Under the pieces are notes generated by a model, which did not search any database, was not told the origin of the DNA, and saw nothing but the letters and a program-made list of their open reading frames with translations. Of a stretch of 39,531 nt of DNA, positions 1 to 6,912 are shown in pieces; position 1 is the stretch's first letter; each line of letters opens with the position of its first letter. The DNA is taken from positions 1 to 39,531 of the forward strand of contig CAOKQZ010000019.1 in assembly GCA_948471055.1 (NCBI GenBank). Direction: 5' to 3'. The position numbers were made by a program, and so were the translations under genes. Source of the DNA: an uncultured Clostridium sp. GTDB lineage: Bacteria > Bacillota > Clostridia > TANB77 > CAG-508.

Positions 1-1
1 T

Positions 2-628
2 TTATATGCAGAGCAGGAACTAAACGAAATATGTAAAATATATGGATATGGAAAAAGAGCCAATACAGGAAAAACATTTCGCTATAAAACAGGAGATGTA
101 GTAGAAGGATTAACAGAAGGAAGCATAACAGGAAGCGGAGCAAGAAGCATAACAGTAGAAGACATTAATGCAATCACCAAATACAATCCAAGCAACGATG
201 AAGCAATGAAAGAAGCAGGATATGGGCAAGAATATACACATACAATATTCCACCCAACAAAGACACAAGCAAACGGAGCCTCCACAAGTGCAGTAGAAAG
301 AACAGACAAATTTACGGCATATATGTACCAAGGTTCACAATACTTGACAGATACAAGCCCAATATATCAAATGCTATTTGGAAGTAGTAGCGACCTAATA
401 TACTGGATGGCGTCTCGTGGTGTGGGCTCGATTTCAGCTCGTGCGGACTTTTTCGTGTTCGATGTCTATGAGGGCGGTGTGGGTGGCTACGGCTGCTTGT
501 GTGACGGCAGTTCTGCTATCTTGAGTGAGGACGGCTGCGCCGTTGGGGTTCGTCCGATAGTTTATCTAAAATCGAATATCCAGACAAGTGCCAAAGATGC
601 GAGTGGAGCATGGATTATAAGTGAGTAG
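2..628 (+). CDS. DGR target protein with C-type-lectin-like variable domain (5' partial)
   Basis: The frame is open from base 2 with no start, so the N-terminus lies outside the window; the stop is TAG at 626-628. The visible part ends in a lectin-fold domain of the type diversified by DGRs: the stretch YWMASRGVGS opens the variable segment and AVGVRPIVYLKSN closes it. Bases 405-556 match the template repeat at 1497-1648 except almost only at template adenines, so this is the target of the retroelement downstream. Targets of this kind are usually surface ligand-binding proteins. Two other surface proteins in the window carry a pseudopilin-like N-terminus, and this one may too, but that part cannot be seen. 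The variable segment is clearly richer in G and C than the flanking coding sequence. The ligand is unknown. Confidence 0.85.
   Translation, partial: LYAEQELNEICKIYGYGKRANTGKTFRYKTGDVVEGLTEGSITGSGARSITVEDINAITKYNPSNDEAMKEAGYGQEYTHTIFHPTKTQANGASTSAVERTDKFTAYMYQGSQYLTDTSPIYQMLFGSSSDLIYWMASRGVGSISARADFFVFDVYEGGVGGYGCLCDGSSAILSEDGCAVGVRPIVYLKSNIQTSAKDASGAWIISE
405..556 (+). repeat. DGR variable repeat (VR)
   Basis: This 152-base segment aligns without gaps to the template repeat at 1497-1648. By hand count about 31 of about 45 template adenines are replaced here by G, T or C, against only two non-adenine differences (T to C at 541 and 554, both at the 3' end). The adenine-only pattern is the signature of mutagenic retrohoming. 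VR and TR share the codon frame, so template Asn codons become Gly, Ile, Arg, Asp, Phe, Tyr, Cys and Ser. The near-identical G-rich tail (543-556) is the likely initiation of mutagenic homing site. Confidence 0.95.
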
Positions 629-647
629 AGAAATAGATGCATAAGAA

Positions 648-676
648 CCGCGAGAAGGCCTCAGGTCTTCTTGCGG
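648..676 (+). other. GC-rich hairpin downstream of VR
   Basis: CCGCGAGAAG at 648-657 pairs with CTTCTTGCGG at 667-676, and the pairing continues inward to a TCA loop (13 pairs, two of them G-T). It lies about 90 bases after the VR and 20 bases after the target stop codon. Hairpin or cruciform structures downstream of the homing site help target recognition in the Bordetella phage DGR; that role here is inferred. There is no T-run, so it is not an obvious terminator. Confidence 0.55.
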
Positions 677-702
677 GAGGGGTATATAGGGGGTAGCAGA
701 AA

Positions 703-1140
703 ATGAAGTTGGTAAATATGATAAAAGTTATTAAACAAATACATCCAGAAGATTTAGTATTACTAAAAGTAGGAAGTTTTTACCATGCATATGGGAAAGA
801 TGCCTATATCGTAGCATATTTATTTAATTACCAAATGAAGAAAGTAGACAACAATTATGATACATGTGGTTTTCCAAAATCAACGATAAATAAAGTAAAA
901 GCAATATTAGAAGAAAAACAAATAAATTATTTATTAATCAGTCGTAGTGAAAACTACGAAGTAGAGGAAGAAGAAAAAGGCAAAGATAATAAATATGCAT
1001 ATTACTATTCTATTGCACACAAGTACATAAGCAAGAAAACAAGAATAAATGATATTTACCAATATCTCCTAGAAAACATATCAAAAGACAATATGAAAGA
1101 AAAAATTGTTAAGATAGAAGAATTGCTATATGAAGTATGA
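703..1140 (+). CDS. DGR accessory protein with MutS domain I-like fold
   Basis: A 145-residue protein. Residues about 13-90 resemble the mismatch-recognition domain I of MutS: DLVLLKVGSFYHAYGKDA matches the family pattern LLLFRMGDFYELFGEDA, followed by an equivalent of the GFP element (TCGFPKST) and the LISR strand. The MutS clamp, core and ATPase domains are absent. MutS-like accessory genes have been described in a subset of DGRs. The gene sits between the target and the Avd-like gene and overlaps the latter by 11 bases, which suggests translational coupling. A role in template or target recognition is inference. A purine-rich AGGGGG at about 688-693 can serve as ribosome binding site. Confidence 0.75.
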   Translation: MKLVNMIKVIKQIHPEDLVLLKVGSFYHAYGKDAYIVAYLFNYQMKKVDNNYDTCGFPKSTINKVKAILEEKQINYLLISRSENYEVEEEEKGKDNKYAYYYSIAHKYISKKTRINDIYQYLLENISKDNMKEKIVKIEELLYEV

Positions 1141-1651
1141 AAAGTTTAAAATTACAAATTTGTTAAAAGAGTTTATTATAAATATAGACAACTACTTAAC
1201 CAATTTCCCAAAAAAAGAAATTGAATTAAAACATAAAATAAAAGATAACTCATATGATTTACTACTTATTATCTATGAAGGAAATATAACAACAAATATA
1301 AAACGAAAACAAGAATTGCAAGAAAAAGCAATCGCAAAAGTAAAATATATCGATTTTCTTATTAATATGTGCTATGACAAAGAAATCATCAACGGGAAAA
1401 AGTACATTAAATTTGGAGAAAAATTGGACTGTATATTAAGATATATCGTTGCATGGAAAAATGCAACAGTAAGTAAAAATGTGGGTATTGCTGAAGGGAT
1501 AACGTCTCGTGGTGTGAACTCGAATTCAGATAATGCGAACTTTAACGTGTTCGATGTCAATGAGGGCAATGTGAATGGCAACAACAACTTGTGTAACGGC
1601 AATTCTGATAACTTGAATGAGAACGACAACGCTATTGGGGTTCGTTCGTAG
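1130..1651 (+). CDS. avd: Avd-like DGR accessory protein, reading frame continuing through the template repeat
   Basis: A 173-residue frame. Residues 1 to about 118 are a basic, helix-rich region of the size and position of Avd, the four-helix-bundle partner that binds the reverse transcriptase and template RNA. The frame then runs without a stop through the whole TR, giving an Asn-rich tail (NSNSDNANFN, NVNGNNNLCNGN), and stops at TAG 1649-1651 directly after the TR ends. The TR-coded tail is in the same phase as the variable region of the target. Whether the tail is made or is only a by-product of TR placement is unknown. The Avd assignment rests on length, charge and context, not on a diagnostic motif. 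Confidence 0.7.
   Translation: MKYEKFKITNLLKEFIINIDNYLTNFPKKEIELKHKIKDNSYDLLLIIYEGNITTNIKRKQELQEKAIAKVKYIDFLINMCYDKEIINGKKYIKFGEKLDCILRYIVAWKNATVSKNVGIAEGITSRGVNSNSDNANFNVFDVNEGNVNGNNNLCNGNSDNLNENDNAIGVRS
1497..1648 (+). repeat. DGR template repeat (TR)
   Basis: This is the donor copy of the VR at 405-556. It is rich in AAC and AAT codons, which can mutate at their first two positions without giving a stop codon. The 3' end TTGGGGTTCGTTCG (1635-1648) differs from the VR copy by one T/C, as expected for paired IMH and IMH* elements. It lies between the Avd-like gene and the reverse transcriptase. Confidence 0.95.
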
Positions 1652-1859
1652 CTTCTATACACTTAGGTTATATAATTAAAGATTATATAAGAAAAATATA
1701 GAAACAAGCAATATCCTTTCGTATGTAAATACGATAAAGTAAAAATGGATAAATATATTTGTTAGTAAGCATTTCTGAAAGGGAGTATATTTTAGTACCA
1801 TTTTTAAGCTAGTAATTCAAAATAGAAGAATTACTAGCTTTTTTTACGGAGAAGAAACA
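1652..1859 (+). ncRNA. DGR spacer following TR (putative TR-Sp RNA)
   Basis: This 208-base stretch carries no gene. In DGRs the region downstream of TR is part of the structured RNA that primes and templates mutagenic cDNA synthesis with the RT-Avd complex. Here it ends in a terminator-like hairpin at 1806-1845, so a discrete template RNA could stop there. The function is inferred from position. Confidence 0.5.
1806..1845 (+). terminator. Intrinsic terminator between TR RNA and RT gene
   Basis: AAGCTAGTAATTC (1806-1818) and GAATTACTAGCTT (1828-1840) form a perfect 13-bp stem with a 9-base loop, followed by a T-run to 1845. The RT start codon is only 15 bases further on, so partial termination could set the ratio of template RNA to reverse transcriptase mRNA. 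Confidence 0.7.
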
Positions 1860-2828
1860 ATGAAGAGAAAAAATAACTTATATGAAAACTGCTATAATAT
1901 AAATAACATCATGCAAGTATATAAAGAAGTATGTAAAAACACAAAAAACAAAAAGAAAGTTAGACAGTATCAAGAATTCAAATGTATTTACATTTATCAA
2001 ATTTATGAAACACTAAAAAATAGAGGATATAAAACACAGCCATATGTTAAATTTACTATATATGAGCCAAAAGAAAGAAAAATAGTTAGCCAAAACATGT
2101 TTGACAAAATGGTAAATCACTTAGTGGCAAGATACATATTATATCCGGCTATATTACCATGTTTATTAGATTATAACGTAGCTAGTAGAAAAGGACTTGG
2201 CACAAAGGCGGGGTTGCAGTATTTTTATAACTATAATAGAATCTGTGATATAAAATACGAAAAATACTATATCTTAAAGTGCGATATTAGTAAATTTTTT
2301 GCAAGTATAAACCACGATATTCTAAAACAAAAACTAAAAAGAAGAATCAAAGACAAAGAGGCATTAGACATTGTAGGAACAATTATTGATAGTTATGAAG
2401 AAGGATTAGGGATAGGAAATATGACATCACAGGTATTAGCGATTTTTTACTTAAATGATTTAGACCATTACATTAAGGAAGAATTGAAAATAAAGTATTA
2501 TGTAAGGTATCAAGATGATTTTTTATTGTACCATCCATCAAAGGAATATTTGAGAGAATGTTTAAATAAAATACGAATATTTTTAGAAAAAGAGAAACTT
2601 GAATTAAATCGAAAAACAAGATTATATTCGAATAGAGAGAAATTTATTTTTTTAGGTAGAAAGAAAAACGGAAGATATGCGAATTACCGAACGATAAATA
2701 AAAAAATTAAATACAAATATTATCAGTATAAAAATGAAAAAATTAGTTTAAATAGTTTTGTATCAACAATACGATGTTACCAATCAATAGAAAGTAGTAG
2801 AGATACATTAAAAAAACTCTTTTTATAG
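1860..2828 (+). CDS. DGR reverse transcriptase
   Basis: A 322-residue retroviral-type RT that copies the TR RNA with adenine-specific errors. Visible motifs in order: KCDISKFFASINHDIL (motif A, catalytic Asp), GLGIGNMTSQVLAIFYLNDL (the GNxxSQ signature that sets DGR enzymes apart from group II intron RTs), YYVRYQDDFLLYHP (catalytic YxDD box) and KFIFLGRKKNGRY near the C-terminus. There is no maturase or endonuclease domain, and the length is typical for the family. The start at 1860 follows GGAGAA at 1849-1854. The gene is the last of the DGR cassette; purD follows after 59 bases. Confidence 0.95.
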   Translation: MKRKNNLYENCYNINNIMQVYKEVCKNTKNKKKVRQYQEFKCIYIYQIYETLKNRGYKTQPYVKFTIYEPKERKIVSQNMFDKMVNHLVARYILYPAILPCLLDYNVASRKGLGTKAGLQYFYNYNRICDIKYEKYYILKCDISKFFASINHDILKQKLKRRIKDKEALDIVGTIIDSYEEGLGIGNMTSQVLAIFYLNDLDHYIKEELKIKYYVRYQDDFLLYHPSKEYLRECLNKIRIFLEKEKLELNRKTRLYSNREKFIFLGRKKNGRYANYRTINKKIKYKYYQYKNEKISLNSFVSTIRCYQSIESSRDTLKKLFL

Positions 2829-2887
2829 GCACTTGACAATCTTTGTAATTCATCATATGATAAGAAAAAAAGAGAGGAGCATGAGAT

Positions 2888-4189
2888 ATGAAAAAGTGCT
2901 TATTATTAGGAAATGGTGGAAGAGAAGCGGTTCTTGCGGAATATATTAGTAAAGGATATTCGTTATATAGTGTATTACCATATGAGAACCCATCCATGGT
3001 AGATGAAATAAAAGAGTCTGGTGGAAAGTATATAGTAGGCTCTCCATTTGATAAGGAGCTTGTTACAAAATTTATTAAAGAGGAAGAAATTGATACATGT
3101 GTAGTAAGTAGTGATAACTTATTACAAGAGGGCTTAATTGACCTTGCGAGAAGTCTTGGGCTTCAAGTGTTTGGACCAACTAGTAAAGGAGCCAAGTTAG
3201 AGTGGAGTAAGACATATGCTTTAGATATTGTAAAAAAATTAAAACCAGAAATGGTGATTAAGAATTTTTGTGTTACTTCAAAGGAAGAATTAGAAGAGGC
3301 AATTAAGGTTTATGAAAATGACGAATTTGTAATAAAACCAGAAGGATTAACTGGTGGAAAAGGGGTAAAAGTAGGTGGTATTCATTTTAAAGGAAAACAA
3401 GAGGGATATGAGTATGCCAAGGCTTGCCTTGAAGAGAGTGGAAGAGTTATTGTGCAAGATAAAGTAGAAGGTTCGGAATTTACGGTTATGGCTCTTACCG
3501 ATGGCAAAAATATTGTGGTAACACCAATTACCTTCGATTACCCATATCGCTATGAAAACGACAAAGGCCCAGGTACTGGTGGAATGGGTTGTATGAGTTT
3601 TGAAAATGGATTACTACCATTTTTGGACAAGTCGGATATAGACGAATGTGCGGATTTAATTAAAAAAACTATTCAATATGTAAACAAAGATACCATGAAA
3701 TTTACTGGTGTTATCTATGGAGGATTTTTCAAATGCAAAGATGGAATTCGTTTTATTGAATTTAATGCAAGATTTGGAGACCCAGAGGCAATTAACGTAC
3801 TAAATGCCCTAGAAACCCCATTTACCGAAGTAATGGAACATATTATAAATGGTGATTTATCAAGTGAAAATTGTAAATTTTCCAATAACAGTACGTTTAC
3901 CGTATATATGGTTAGCAAAGAATACGCTGTTAGCAAAGCCACAGAACCTTGTGTATTTACCTTAAACCCAGACAAAATAAAACAAACAGGACTAAAACTA
4001 TATTTTGCCAATGCCAAACAAATAGGAGAAAATACATATACATCTGTTAGTACCTCAAGACTATTTGCCATTTGCGGAACTGGAAAAAATTTAGATGAAA
4101 TTAGGAAAAAGGTATATGATGTAATTGACCAAAATGTAGATACCAAATTAGATTATAGAAAAGACATTGGAAATATCTATGTACATTAA
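2888..4189 (+). CDS. purD: Phosphoribosylamine-glycine ligase (GAR synthetase)
   Basis: A 433-residue ATP-grasp enzyme that joins glycine to 5-phosphoribosylamine in purine synthesis. The N-terminal domain shows LLLGNGGREAVLAEYI; the ATP-grasp core shows EFVIKPEGLTGGKGVKVGG, then GPGTGGMGC and FIEFNARFGDPEA, all signature GARS elements. The start has GAGAGGAGC at 2873-2881. No in-frame CGG is seen. purN and purF lie 2-3 kb downstream but are separated by a surface protein gene, so the usual clustered purine operon is not intact here. Confidence 0.95.
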   Translation: MKKCLLLGNGGREAVLAEYISKGYSLYSVLPYENPSMVDEIKESGGKYIVGSPFDKELVTKFIKEEEIDTCVVSSDNLLQEGLIDLARSLGLQVFGPTSKGAKLEWSKTYALDIVKKLKPEMVIKNFCVTSKEELEEAIKVYENDEFVIKPEGLTGGKGVKVGGIHFKGKQEGYEYAKACLEESGRVIVQDKVEGSEFTVMALTDGKNIVVTPITFDYPYRYENDKGPGTGGMGCMSFENGLLPFLDKSDIDECADLIKKTIQYVNKDTMKFTGVIYGGFFKCKDGIRFIEFNARFGDPEAINVLNALETPFTEVMEHIINGDLSSENCKFSNNSTFTVYMVSKEYAVSKATEPCVFTLNPDKIKQTGLKLYFANAKQIGENTYTSVSTSRLFAICGTGKNLDEIRKKVYDVIDQNVDTKLDYRKDIGNIYVH

Positions 4190-4225
4190 AAAAAATTAGG
4201 ATTTTGAGATTGATTGAAGTACCTC

Positions 4226-4253
4226 TTGACAAACATATATAAGTTAATATAAA
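4226..4253 (+). promoter_or_regulatory. Promoter of BspA-like gene
   Basis: TTGACA (4226-4231), 16 bases, then TATAAA (4248-4253). The tail TAAACTAGA also occurs in the promoter region of the other pseudopilin-like surface gene at 33815. Confidence 0.6.
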
Positions 4254-4312
4254 CTAGAATCATAAACAAAAGAAATGCGAACATACGAAAAGAAAAGGAA
4301 GGGAGAAATAGG

Positions 4313-5911
4313 ATGAAGGAAAGAAACAAAGGAATTACATTGGTAGCTCTAGTAATAACGATCATTATTTTACTAATATTAGCTGGAATTACAATCGATC
4401 TAACCATAGGACAAGGAGGAATTATAAGACGAGCACAAGAGGCAGGGAAAAACTACCAAGAAGCATCAAAAAGAGAAGAAGAAGAGTTAACAAATTTTTT
4501 AAGCCAAGCAGATGATATTATAAACAATATAGAAATTAAATTTCCAGAAATATATGTAGCATTAAAAGGAGATACCCTAAGTTTTTTTAATGACGAAAAG
4601 GAGATGCAAAATTATGCAAATGAAGGAGGAAAATCCTATGGTAAAATAGATAAAACTTTTGTATGTAATGATGAGGGAATAGTAAATACACCATGGTTTG
4701 AGGATAGACAATCTATTACTACGATAAACATAGCACAAGAAATAAGTCCAATCGATATGAGTAATTATTTTTCGGATTTAGGAGAACTAACCCAAATAAG
4801 TAATGTAAATAATCTAAAAACAAATAACGTAATAAGTATGCAGGGAATGTTCCGTAATTGTAGTAAGTTACAACAGATCGATTTAACAAAATTCGAATTA
4901 GGAAAAGTAAAAAATATGGTAAGTATGTTTTTGAAGTGTACAGCATTGACAACAGTAGATTTATCAAATAAAAATGCAAACGATTTGACGAATATGCGAT
5001 ATATGTTTCAAGACTGTAGTAACTTAACGAGTGTTAATCTATCTAATTTTAATGCAGGCAACTTGATTGATATGTCAAACATGTTTCAACGTTGTAGTAA
5101 TTTAACAAGTGTTAACTTGTCTAATTTTAATGCAAGCAACTTGAGAGATATGGCGAATCTGTTTGAAGACTGTCAAAATTTAAAAACGGCAAATTTTGAC
5201 AATTTTAATACTAATAAAGTAGGGAGTTTCTATGCAATGTTTAATGGTTGTAACAATATAGAAAATTTAGATTTATCGAGTTTTGATACACGTAATGTTA
5301 CGAATATGGGATTGATGTTTGGAAACTGTCTCAAATTAACCAATATAGATTTATCAAGTTTTAATACAAGCAATGTTACCGATATGTGGAGTATGTTCTA
5401 TTATTGTTCGAGTTTAACAAGTTTAGATTTGTCAAATTTTAATACATCCAAAGTGACACAAATGACTCAAATGTTTAGGAGTTGTTCAAAATTAGAAACA
5501 GTGAATTTAAGTAGTTTTGATACAAGCAATGTGACAAAAATGGACTTAATGTTTACAAATTGTTCTAATTTAGAAAGGTTAGATTTATCAAGTTTTAATA
5601 CGGAAAAAGTAACAACTTTTGATAGAATATTTTTTTACTGTGATAGTTTGAAGGATATAAAGTTTTCGTCTAAATTTAAAACAAGTAATACTACTAATAT
5701 GAATAATATGTTTCGACACTGTATTAATCTAACGAGTTTGGATTTGACCAGTTTTGATATCAGGAAAGTAACGAGGTTAGGTCATATGTTTGCGGAGGAT
5801 AGTAAATTAACAGAAATTTTGGTTAATAGTTCAACGTGGGTTATTATCCCAGAAGCAAATATAGAGGGAATGTTTAGTGCTTGTGGAACTAAAGAAGTAA
5901 CAAAACAGTAA
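4313..5911 (+). CDS. BspA-like surface protein with DUF285-type repeats and pseudopilin-like N-terminus
   Basis: A 532-residue protein. It begins KERNKGITLVALVITIII followed by more apolar residues, a type IV prepilin-like signal in which the mature end would be after KG, then a coiled helix (RAQEAGKNYQEASKREEEE). From about residue 160 onward run some 12 repeats of about 24 residues of the form LDLSxFNTSxVTxMxxMFxxC, the bacterial surface leucine-rich type (DUF285/BspA-like). Such proteins act in adhesion or cell-surface binding. It stands alone between purD and purN with its own promoter. A decayed copy of its C-terminal end follows at 5941-6033. The exact export route is inferred. Confidence 0.85.
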   Translation: MKERNKGITLVALVITIIILLILAGITIDLTIGQGGIIRRAQEAGKNYQEASKREEEELTNFLSQADDIINNIEIKFPEIYVALKGDTLSFFNDEKEMQNYANEGGKSYGKIDKTFVCNDEGIVNTPWFEDRQSITTINIAQEISPIDMSNYFSDLGELTQISNVNNLKTNNVISMQGMFRNCSKLQQIDLTKFELGKVKNMVSMFLKCTALTTVDLSNKNANDLTNMRYMFQDCSNLTSVNLSNFNAGNLIDMSNMFQRCSNLTSVNLSNFNASNLRDMANLFEDCQNLKTANFDNFNTNKVGSFYAMFNGCNNIENLDLSSFDTRNVTNMGLMFGNCLKLTNIDLSSFNTSNVTDMWSMFYYCSSLTSLDLSNFNTSKVTQMTQMFRSCSKLETVNLSSFDTSNVTKMDLMFTNCSNLERLDLSSFNTEKVTTFDRIFFYCDSLKDIKFSSKFKTSNTTNMNNMFRHCINLTSLDLTSFDIRKVTRLGHMFAEDSKLTEILVNSSTWVIIPEANIEGMFSACGTKEVTKQ

Positions 5912-5940
5912 GAGATTGTGAAAAACAAAAAATAAAATAA

Positions 5941-6033
5941 TATGCTAGCAACTCAACTTGGATTATTTCAGAAGGAGATAATACAGAAGAAATGTTTGCT
6001 AAGAGTGAATCGAAAGATGTAATAAGTCAATAA
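5941..6033 (+). pseudogene. Remnant duplicate of the BspA-like C-terminus
   Basis: Translated from 5941 to the TAA at 6031-6033 this reads NSTWIISEGDNTEEMFAK, parallel to NSSTWVIIPEANIEGMFSAC at the end of the intact gene just upstream; both end in a short charged tail with Lys-x-Val before the final Gln. There is no start codon and a stop lies immediately in front. It looks like the residue of a tandem duplication or a replaced C-terminal cassette. Confidence 0.6.
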
Positions 6034-6067
6034 GAATGAGTAAAAAGAAATAAGATAATTTTAGGGG

Positions 6068-6110
6068 CAGAGGAAAAAAGCATTAATTTAAAATGTTATT
6101 TTTTCCTCTG
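6068..6110. terminator. Bidirectional terminator between BspA-like gene and purN
   Basis: CAGAGGAAAAAA at 6068-6079 pairs with TTTTTTCCTCTG at 6099-6110. The A and T runs lie within the stem, so it can serve the convergent genes on both sides. Confidence 0.7.
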
Positions 6111-6119
6111 TTTCTAAAG

Positions 6120-6684
6120 TCAATTTGCAAATTCCTGTAACACTTCTACTAATTGGATTTTTTCTGCTTTTTGTACCTTAGCAGCCAAAGTATCAGGCGT
6201 ATCATCTGGCTCTACTTTTACCTTGGTTTGCCTTATAATATTTCCCTTATCGTATTCATTATTGACATAGTGAAGCGTTACTCCACTATATTCTTCCCCT
6301 GCTTCTATAACGGCTCTATGGACATTCATGCCATACATTCCTTTTCCTCCAAATTTTGGAAGAAGAGAAGGGTGGGTATTAATTATGGTATAGTTCTTTA
6401 ACAAATTATCTCCAATCATACGTAAATATCCAGCAAGAACAACTAAATCAATCGGATATTTTTGTAATTCTTTTGCCAATTCTTCATCGATTTCTTTTTT
6501 CGTTTTAGAGGTAATTACATAGGTAGCAATACCAGAATTTTTTGCTCTTTGTAGGGCATAGGCATCCTCATGGTCTGATACCACCACACAAATTTTGGCA
6601 GATAATGTTTTATTTTCGATCGCATCAATAATGCTTTGCAAGGTTGTTCCATTACCGTGAAGCAAATACGGCTAAATGATACAT
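6120..6684 (-). CDS. purN: Phosphoribosylglycinamide formyltransferase, one +1 recoding site
   Basis: Transfers a formyl group from 10-formyl-THF to GAR. The true start is ATG at 6684-6682 after AAGGAAGG, giving MYHLAVFA-S-[C]-GNGTTLQSI. The zero frame reads TCA CGG TAA and stops at residue 10; dropping the C at 6657 joins it to the long frame that carries the rest. With the skip the protein is 187 residues, the family's usual length. Key elements: SGNGTTLQ near the N-terminus (family SGxGSNL), VVLAGYLRMI, and the catalytic segment NTHPSLLPKFGGKGMYG with Asn and His. The next gene, purF, is divergent. Confidence 0.92.
6657..6657 (-). other. +1 recoding site in purN (TCA C GGT)
   Basis: On the coding strand the zero frame is TCA CGG TAA. 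Skipping C gives TCA GGT AAT, Ser-Gly-Asn, the conserved SGNGT motif. The stop codon follows CGG directly. Confidence 0.85.
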
Positions 6685-6810
6685 AAAAAATTCCTTCCTT
6701 TCTTACTTTGTTCAAAAGGCACATATCGTTATGAAAAATTTATTTTCAAGCAATCCTTCTTATCTTGCTACAAACAATATATCAAAAACAAAAAAAATTT
6801 ACAATAGCCT

Positions 6811-6850
6811 CTATACTTTTTATTCAATTTCCGTTATAATAAAAGTATAG
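6811..6850 (+). promoter_or_regulatory. purF promoter region with 10-bp inverted repeat
   Basis: A TATAAT at 6835-6840 is the likely -10 element; no good -35 is seen. CTATACTTTT (6811-6820) and AAAAGTATAG (6841-6850) are perfect inverted repeats flanking it, a possible operator. Confidence 0.45.
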
Positions 6851-6912
6851 CGCAAAAAAAGTTGAAGATGAGAGAAAAAAGACAAATTTTGGTACAAGGG
6901 AGTGCAAAAACG

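Noticed and set aside
4313..5911. BspA-like repeats as a DGR or CRISPR-like repeat array
   Set aside because: The repeats are coding, about 72 bases long and degenerate, with no spacers and no match to the TR.
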